Shown here one piece after another: positions 59,223-64,000 of a DNA stretch of 64,000 bases (position 1 is the first letter of the stretch; each line of letters opens with the position of its first letter). The stretch lies in NCBI GenBank assembly GCA_027064095.1, contig JAMOQI010000005.1:1-64000 (forward strand), written 5' to 3'. Under the pieces are notes generated by a model, which worked only from the letters and a program-made list of their open reading frames with translations, did no database searches and was not told the DNA's origin. This stretch comes from Bacteroidales bacterium (GTDB taxonomy: Bacteria > Bacteroidota > Bacteroidia > Bacteroidales > UBA1556). The position numbers were made by a program, and so were the translations under genes.

Positions 59223-60593
59223 ATGAACAAAGCAATTGATTACTTAGAACAAAACAAAGAAGTATTTCTTGAAGAATTATTTGAACTTATTAGAATACCA
59301 TCTATAAGCTCCATTGAAGAAAATAAGCCCGATATGATAAGAATGGCAGAAGCATTGAAAGCAAAACTATTAGCTGCAGGAGCTGATAAGGCAAAGGTAA
59401 TGCCAACGGAAGGCAATCCGGTTGTATATGCCGAAAAATTAATCGACCCCAGAAAGCCAACGGTTTTAGTATATGGACATTATGATGTTATGCCTGTTGA
59501 CCCATTAGATTTATGGGATAGTCCTCCATTTGAGCCTGAAGTACGTGATGAAAAAATATTTGCTCGTGGAGCTGATGATGACAAAGGACAGTCATTTATG
59601 CATATTAAAGCCTTTGAAAGCATGGTAGCTAGCGACCTCCTTCCCGTTAATGTGAAATTTATGATTGAAGGAGAAGAGGAAATCGGGTCTCCAAGTTTAG
59701 GTAAATGGTGCGAACAAAATAAAGATATGCTAAAAGCCGATACTATTTTAGTTTCTGATACAGGAATGATAGCACAAGATATACCTTCGATAACTACAGG
59801 ATTAAGAGGTTTAAGTTATGTGGAAGTAAAAGTTACCGGTCCGGATCATGATTTACATAGTGGTATTTTTGGTGGAGCAGTTGCAAATCCAGCCAATGAA
59901 CTAGCCAAACTAATCGCTTCGCTAACAGACGAAAACAACCATATCACCATTCCAGGATTTTATGATGATGTTATAATTGTGAGTGATGATGAAAGAAAGA
60001 AAATGGCAAAAGCACCATTTGATTTAGAATCATATAAAAAAGCCCTTGACATTAAAGAAGTTTACGGCGAAAAAGGTTATTCTACAAATGAGAGAACAGG
60101 TATCAGACCTTCTCTTGACGTTAATGGTATATGGAGTGGTTATACTGGAGAAGGTGCCAAAACTGTACTTCCTTCGGTAGCACATGCAAAAATAAGCATG
60201 AGACTAGTACCAAATCAAGATAATGAAAAGATAAGCAAAATGGTAAAAGAACATCTTGAATCTATTGCACCTCCATATATTAAAGTTGAAGTTACACCGC
60301 TTCATGGAGGACAAGCTTACGTCTCTCCTATTACAATGCCTGCTTATAAAGCTGCAGAAAAAGCTTATACTAAAACTTTTAATAAAGTACCTGTCCCAAC
60401 TCGTTCCGGAGGTAGTATTCCAATAATTTCAACTTTTGAAAGCGTTTTAGGTATTAAATCTATATTAATGGGTTTTGGATTGGAATCTGACGCAATACAT
60501 TCTCCAAATGAGAACTATCCTCTATTTAACTTTTATAAAGGCATGGAGACAATAGTATATTTTTATAAGTATTTCGCTGAAGAAATGAAATAG
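59223..60593 (+). CDS. M20 family metallo-dipeptidase
   Basis: The 456-residue peptidase has the metal motifs VYGHYDVMPVDPLDLWDSPPF (about 82-102), ARGADDDKGQ (about 116-125) and MIEGEEEIGSPSLG (about 150-163). The conserved dimerisation insert around GLRGLSYVEVKVTGPDHDLHSGIFGG and the C-terminal GFGLESDAIHSPNENY are present. It is a cytosolic di- or tripeptidase with two zinc or manganese ions. It complements the exported S9 peptidases: they cut peptides outside the membrane and this enzyme finishes them inside. It ends in a clear terminator. Confidence 0.93.
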   Translation: MNKAIDYLEQNKEVFLEELFELIRIPSISSIEENKPDMIRMAEALKAKLLAAGADKAKVMPTEGNPVVYAEKLIDPRKPTVLVYGHYDVMPVDPLDLWDSPPFEPEVRDEKIFARGADDDKGQSFMHIKAFESMVASDLLPVNVKFMIEGEEEIGSPSLGKWCEQNKDMLKADTILVSDTGMIAQDIPSITTGLRGLSYVEVKVTGPDHDLHSGIFGGAVANPANELAKLIASLTDENNHITIPGFYDDVIIVSDDERKKMAKAPFDLESYKKALDIKEVYGEKGYSTNERTGIRPSLDVNGIWSGYTGEGAKTVLPSVAHAKISMRLVPNQDNEKISKMVKEHLESIAPPYIKVEVTPLHGGQAYVSPITMPAYKAAEKAYTKTFNKVPVPTRSGGSIPIISTFESVLGIKSILMGFGLESDAIHSPNENYPLFNFYKGMETIVYFYKYFAEEMK

Positions 60594-60618
60594 AGATATA
60601 TAACTTATTTAATCAATA

Positions 60619-60652
60619 ACCTCCAAAGCTAGTAATTTTGGAGGTTTTTTCT
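60619..60652 (+). terminator. Intrinsic terminator after the M20 peptidase gene
   Basis: ACCTCCAAA (60619-60627) pairs exactly with TTTGGAGGT (60637-60645), followed by a T-run and CTATT. Confidence 0.9.
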
Positions 60653-60668
60653 ATTAAGCCCTCACTAT

Positions 60669-60738
60669 ATATACAATTCGCTTTGCTTTTATGTAAATAA
60701 ACAATGAATAGCGAGCTGCAATGCGGTAACCCTCTCCA
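60669..60738 (+). repeat. Degenerate dispersed repeat, copy 2
   Basis: TAAACAATGAATAGCGAGCT, then GCAATGCGG, corresponds to copy 1 near 58934-58978. A preceding CAATTCGCTTTGCTTTTAT is the inverse complement of the block before copy 1. Confidence 0.6.
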
Positions 60739-60788
60739 AAAAAAAGTTTGTGATTTTTAGCAACAAATCTAATGCTCAATTGGCTTTA

Positions 60789-60859
60789 TGTGAGTGATAT
60801 CTTATGTTGAACTTAGGTTATTAGTTTTACTTAATCGTTAGCATTATTTGTGAATAATC
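60789..60859 (+). repeat. 71-bp dispersed repeat, copy B
   Basis: Matches the minus strand of 17216-17286 over 71 bp with seven mismatches and no gap. It includes AGGTTATTAGTTTTACTTAA and the palindrome ATTATT-TGTG-AATAAT. Confidence 0.85.
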
Positions 60860-61060
60860 CGAATTAAAAAATAAAACAATATAATTTATAAGCTCTGTAT
60901 AAAATGAAGCATTCTTTAAAAAATGCATTTTTTACATCCTAAAAACAACATTCAAAATACTAAAACAAGACTAAAATTAATTACTTTAATAAAAAATATA
61001 TATTTAATTTACACAAATTCAAGAGTTTATTATAAATTTTTAAAAAGGTATAAAAAAGAC

Positions 61061-61090
61061 TTGCATGGAAAGGAAAAAGATTTACTTTTG
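61061..61090 (+). promoter_or_regulatory. Promoter of tRNA-Ser
   Basis: TTG at 61061-61063, a 19-bp spacer, then TACTTTTG at 61083-61090 form a full Bacteroidota housekeeping promoter (TTG-N19-TAnnTTTG). The tRNA starts 6 bp downstream. Confidence 0.75.
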
Positions 61091-61095
61091 CCGAC

Positions 61096-61180
61096 GGAGA
61101 ATTGGCAGAGTGGTCGAATGCGGCGGTCTTGAAAACCGTTGAGGGTCACACCTCCGGGGGTTCGAATCCCTCATTCTCCG
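61096..61180 (+). tRNA. tRNA-Ser (anticodon TGA)
   Basis: The acceptor arm GGAGAAT pairs with ATTCTCC, leaving discriminator G. The D-arm (GCAGAGTGGTCGAATGC), anticodon arm GGTCTTGAAAACC with TGA in the loop, a long variable arm and GGTTCGAATCC in the T-arm are all present, as expected of a class II tRNA. The gene is 85 nt, and CCA is not encoded. It reads UCA and related codons. The 3' part is shared with the recombinase reading frame on the other strand. Confidence 0.97.
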
Positions 61181-62822
61181 CAATCAGGGACTTATCCAAA
61201 ATCAGTTGGGTAGTCCCTTTTTTATTTCCCTTATAACTTCCTTTAATTGATGTAATTGCATAAAGTAAATAATTATATCCAGAGGGTCGAAGTTGACGAT
61301 TATCTGATTGAACGACCATCCCATTAGGAAATACAATCTTTTGAATTGCCTTTTTCATTTCATAACTACCCGAATCCCATATCTCATCAAGGTTTTGAAT
61401 TGTATTTATCACTTTATTAATCTTTTTATTAAGGGTCGAAGTAGATACAATAGTATTGGGTAAATTTTGCTCTAATCTAAAAATATCTTCCGCATATTTT
61501 TTTGAGAATTTCTCGTAAATTTTCTCTGGAATCTTCCCTATTGCAAATCGCTCTTCTACCGTTTCTATTTCTTTTCTAAGTTCACTAATTTTCTTTTTAG
61601 TAAACTTTGCTTCTTTCTTCATTTCCTCATCCCTACTGACAATCATTTTTACTAAACTCATGGCAAGTGGTTTTTCAAGTTTCTTATCAAAGCTGAAAGA
61701 ACCTAAAAACTCCTTAAATTGTTCATGCAGCCCTTTTGAAAGAGCATTTTTAGTTGTATTAGCATTAATATGAACTCCACCACATTTAAAGCACTTATAA
61801 TAATGGGTAAGTCTCACTGCACCAGTAGAAATAATCTTTTTCTTTTTTACATAGCCTACCAACTTAAATCCACATTCACTACATAACACATCGCCATTAA
61901 GCGGTCTCGGGTCATTTATCGTTTCCTTTTGATAGCCTTTAATTTCCCTTTTATTTTCTTTAAGCTTGTTATTGATATATAGAAAGTCTTTTTCAGACAC
62001 CATAGCTTGCCAATCTCCCTTGACTGGCTTATCTATTAAATTATGAATAATAATTCCTGCATAGAAAGGCTTTTGCCACATCTTATGAATATGCTTCAAG
62101 GTCATATCTACCCCTCTCTTTTTAAGCTTTTCAATAATATGAATATCTCGTTCCCCTCTTCGTTTCCATTTCCAAGCCTCTTTTAAAGCTTCTCCATCTT
62201 TATTTATCTCTATTCGTGTTCTAGCTGCAAATCTAGCTTCATCCTTTACGTATGGGCCAAATTTAGTATAACCTAAAGGAGCTTGCCCCAACCATTTCCC
62301 ATTTCTAAGAGCTGTTTTCATCCCTGGCAATATAGAATCCATACGAGACATCGTTTCTTCACGAGCCGCAATTAACTTTTTATAAATCGCCATCTTGCCT
62401 ATATCAGTTTCGGTATTTAATCCAGAAGATGTCTCTATCAAATGCACTCCTAAATCTTCAACTAACATATTTGCTAAAGCAATAGCATTGCCGCCAGTTC
62501 TCGAAAAACGACTCATAATAAATATGAGAATATACTTTGGGCGTTTTCTTGACCTTTTAACTTCATTAATCAATTTCATAAATTCCTTTCGGGTGAAATC
62601 ACCTTTAGCAGATTCATATGTTCCTCCCAAAACTTTAGTAATGCTCAAGTCATGCTTTTTTGCGTATAAATTAGAAACATCATTCTGATTCTTTATACTA
62701 TCATTATTCTCATATTGATTTTTACTTGACACTCTGGAATAGAACCATGCTTCTTGTATGGTGATGGCTTCTATTTCTTGAATAGGCTTTAAGAATTGTC
62801 TAAATTTTGTTAATTCGCTCAT
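61146..62822 (-). CDS. Large serine recombinase of an integrated element
   Basis: The 558-residue recombinase has the catalytic N-terminal resolvase domain (YSRVSSKNQ, with Ser32 as nucleophile; MSRFSRTGGNA in place of the usual DRLSR helix, about residues 103-113). The recombinase domain follows (PGMKTALRNGKWLGQAPLGYTKFG), then a zinc ribbon (CSECGFKLVGYV..CFKCGG, about 315-350) and a C-terminal coiled coil (about 370-430). It performs site-specific DNA integration and excision via a Ser-linked intermediate. The last codons (ENEGFEPPEV, then stop) are the antisense strand of the tRNA-Ser 3' end, so the reading frame ends inside the tRNA. It is the terminal gene of a putative integrated island whose other end lies beyond 64000. 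Confidence 0.93.
   Translation of the reverse strand: MSELTKFRQFLKPIQEIEAITIQEAWFYSRVSSKNQYENNDSIKNQNDVSNLYAKKHDLSITKVLGGTYESAKGDFTRKEFMKLINEVKRSRKRPKYILIFIMSRFSRTGGNAIALANMLVEDLGVHLIETSSGLNTETDIGKMAIYKKLIAAREETMSRMDSILPGMKTALRNGKWLGQAPLGYTKFGPYVKDEARFAARTRIEINKDGEALKEAWKWKRRGERDIHIIEKLKKRGVDMTLKHIHKMWQKPFYAGIIIHNLIDKPVKGDWQAMVSEKDFLYINNKLKENKREIKGYQKETINDPRPLNGDVLCSECGFKLVGYVKKKKIISTGAVRLTHYYKCFKCGGVHINANTTKNALSKGLHEQFKEFLGSFSFDKKLEKPLAMSLVKMIVSRDEEMKKEAKFTKKKISELRKEIETVEERFAIGKIPEKIYEKFSKKYAEDIFRLEQNLPNTIVSTSTLNKKINKVINTIQNLDEIWDSGSYEMKKAIQKIVFPNGMVVQSDNRQLRPSGYNYLLYAITSIKGSYKGNKKGTTQLILDKSLIAENEGFEPPEV
61186..61224 (+). terminator. Terminator for tRNA-Ser inside the recombinase gene
   Basis: AGGGACT (61186-61192) pairs with AGTCCCT (61212-61218), followed by TTTTTT. 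It reads on the plus strand just after tRNA-Ser but overlaps codons of the minus-strand recombinase, so the inserted element supplies the terminator of the host tRNA. Confidence 0.75.
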
Positions 62823-62825
62823 AAA

Positions 62826-62999
62826 TTATATATAATTAGTTTGTGCGTAATTGAAAAGGACTACGGAAATATCATAAATAAAATTGACCATATCTTTAGC
62901 CTCTTTATTACTGTAATCTTCAAATCCTTCACATTCTCTAAGTTCTTCAATCGTTAATCTCTCTTTTTCGTTACTATCGTTTAATAATTCGTTACTCAT
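62826..62999 (-). CDS. 57-residue acidic protein upstream of the recombinase
   Basis: This ORF is below the ORF-track cut-off. It reads MSNELLNDSNEKERLTIEEL... and ends FNYAQTNYI, with no Pro- or Gly-breaks. The central segment (EELRECEGFEDYSNKEAKDMVNFIYDISVVLFNYA) looks like two amphipathic helices. Its stop is 3 bp before the recombinase start codon, so the two genes are probably co-transcribed. Small accessory proteins next to large serine recombinases include recombination directionality factors, but that function is inference. No homologous family is recognised. Confidence 0.6.
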   Translation of the reverse strand: MSNELLNDSNEKERLTIEELRECEGFEDYSNKEAKDMVNFIYDISVVLFNYAQTNYI

Positions 63000-63154
63000 T
63001 TAGTGTAAATAAGAGCACATATCAGGTGTTGATTTGGTGCTCATAACTAAATATGTCCTGCTAATCAGGAGTGTTATTGATTTATCGTTTATTTTCGTTT
63101 GTGTTTTCGTGTTTTTCGTTGACGATTCCGTTATGCTTTTCGTTAACGATTTCG
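63000..63154. promoter_or_regulatory. Inverted-repeat and CGTT-rich control region of the element
   Basis: On the plus strand GAGCAC (63013-63018) and GTGCTC (63037-63042) form an inverted repeat, and TCCTG (63056-63060) pairs with CAGGA (63066-63070). From 63079 to about 63175 the tetranucleotide CGTT occurs eight times in AT-rich DNA, including CGTTAACG. The region lies between the 57-residue ORF and the downstream (minus-strand upstream) gene and could contain operators or attachment-related binding sites. Confidence 0.5.
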
Positions 63155-64000
63155 TTATAATTTCGTTTTCGTTGTAAGCTGAGAATAGTTAATAGAGCCC
63201 TGCTTTGTCTTTATAATAATATCTTCAAATCCTCCTTTTAATAGGACTTCCGACAAACGAGACTGAATCTCAATCTTAGTTTGCTTTTTAACTTCCATGA
63301 TATTAGGTTTTCCCTTATGAAATTTAATCGTTACACTATCAATATCATTTTGCTTCAATTGCTCTAAAACTTCAATATCATTTTCGTTTAACAGCTTAGT
63401 GCGAGAAATAAAGTCATGCTTAGTGAAATTTCCAACGAAATTCACTAGATACTGCTTCAAAGGAATAATAATCCTAGAATCCTTACCCAAATCTATTAGA
63501 TCTTGATTGCTCAACTCCATTTCATCAATGAACATAGCATCCATATTCACATCAATTAGTAAATAAATATCGTGAGATACAGAAATAAGTTTAAATATAT
63601 TCATAAACAATAGCGATACGCTTTTATTCTCCAAATCGTTTATAAAATCACCCGAATTAATCCTACTTAATAAGGTTTCCTTAGTCTGTGGGTTCTTAAA
63701 TTCACTAGTTTTAATAAATTCCGTTAACGATTTCGTTAACGAATCCGTTCCTCCTAATTCATTTAATAAAGGTATTTCCCCAAATAAATACGACTTAACT
63801 TTATGCAATCTGTTTTTATTAAGACCAAAAGCCTTTAAGTCTAAAATGATATTCAGATAAAAGTAAAACACTAGATTCATTTGTGATGGTTTATTTAGAA
63901 CTCCTTTTGCAGCTGAGTGCCCACGCTCAATATAATCGTAATCAAATAAACCTACACCATTCATATTATTGTAAGTATCGTTATTAATAAGCTCCAACAT
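63155..64000 (-). CDS. Unknown element protein, truncated by the window
   Basis: Open for 281 residues and continuing beyond the window edge on the N-terminal side, so the Met at the edge is probably not the true start. The N-terminal part (VFYFYLNIILDLKAFGLNKNRLHKVKSYLFGE) has the helix spacing of MerR-like or excisionase-type DNA-binding proteins seen in Bacteroidota mobile elements, but the assignment is weak. The C-terminal part is an alternating beta-alpha region (SVTIKFHKGKPNIMEVKKQTKIEIQSRLSEVLLKGGFEDIIIKTKQG). It ends in TTKTKL, where CGTT motifs begin. No family is recognised with confidence. Confidence 0.5.
   Translation of the reverse strand: MLELINNDTYNNMNGVGLFDYDYIERGHSAAKGVLNKPSQMNLVFYFYLNIILDLKAFGLNKNRLHKVKSYLFGEIPLLNELGGTDSLTKSLTEFIKTSEFKNPQTKETLLSRINSGDFINDLENKSVSLLFMNIFKLISVSHDIYLLIDVNMDAMFIDEMELSNQDLIDLGKDSRIIIPLKQYLVNFVGNFTKHDFISRTKLLNENDIEVLEQLKQNDIDSVTIKFHKGKPNIMEVKKQTKIEIQSRLSEVLLKGGFEDIIIKTKQGSINYSQLTTKTKL

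Larger units (their letters stand above)
60594..61095. other. Intergenic region between the M20 peptidase gene and tRNA-Ser
   Basis: About 500 bp without a gene. It holds the peptidase terminator (60619-60650), repeat copy 2 (60669-60738), the 71-bp repeat copy B (60789-60859) and the tRNA-Ser promoter (61061-61090). The 69-codon plus ORF at 60923 runs into the tRNA and is not a gene. Confidence 0.7.

Noticed and set aside
60923-61132. 69-residue plus-strand ORF ending in the tRNA-Ser gene
   Set aside because: It has low-complexity Lys/Asn/Ile content and runs into the tRNA (ENWQSGRMRRS is tRNA sequence).

Overview
The window is AT-rich bacterial chromosome (roughly 30% G+C by eye) from a member of the Bacteroidota. 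The evidence is type IX secretion (T9SS) genes (a PorZ-like protein, PorE-like PD40/TPR proteins and a cargo protein with a sorting domain), repeated TAnnTTTG promoter boxes of the Bacteroidota type, an exonuclease-DnaE fusion, and several families typical of the phylum (DUF4293, DUF5063, DUF5715, DUF5106/TlpA-like). The lineage is probably a marine or anaerobic Bacteroidales/Marinilabiliales-like organism. That placement is inference.

Layout. 1-5.3 kb (minus): two paralogous TPR + PD40 envelope proteins flank a small lipoprotein; the first runs off the left edge and carries a 90-bp tandem repeat. 5.4-8.6 kb: a GldL-like small membrane protein (plus), then a minus-strand operon of T9SS cargo protein, RNase Z and a BadF/GlcNAc-kinase-like ATPase. 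8.8-16.7 kb (plus): S9 peptidase, DUF5063 protein, thioredoxin-like lipid/periplasmic protein, PorZ-like protein, YbjQ and an unlisted 41-residue membrane peptide. 16.7-30 kb (minus): HypA, a TPR protein, the SRP RNA, an operon wecA-like/asmA-like/aroC, an operon of TPR histidine kinase, response-regulator phosphatase and outer-membrane barrel, and an overlapping murL-murD pair. 30-38.6 kb: YqgE, an exported MsrB-MsrA fusion followed by a DUF255 lipoprotein, YaaA, a DUF1232 protein, a DUF2130 protein and a barrel protein. 39-45.7 kb (plus): rho, bcp, recA, TPR lipoprotein, a second S9 peptidase. 45.8-58.8 kb: membrane protein, DUF5715 protein, TPR protein, gyrA, DUF4293 protein, exonuclease-dnaE, MFS transporter. 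59.2-61.2 kb: M20 peptidase, dispersed repeats and tRNA-Ser(TGA).

From 61.18 kb to the right edge the sequence looks like the left end of an integrated mobile element. A large serine recombinase is encoded toward the tRNA, and its last residues and stop codon are read from the antisense strand of the tRNA-Ser 3' end. It is followed by an unlisted 57-residue ORF, a palindrome-rich segment, a dense cluster of CGTT/AACG motifs, and a truncated protein of unknown function. The other end of the element lies outside the window.

The most interesting items are: (1) the overlapping MurD-MurL pair, which predicts D-glutamate is put into peptidoglycan by adding L-Glu and then epimerising it on the nucleotide precursor; (2) the serine recombinase whose reading frame terminates inside a tRNA gene; (3) a 71-bp intergenic element present twice in opposite orientation about 43 kb apart; and (4) the CGTT-rich control region of the mobile element. 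No search was run. All family calls rest on motif recognition.
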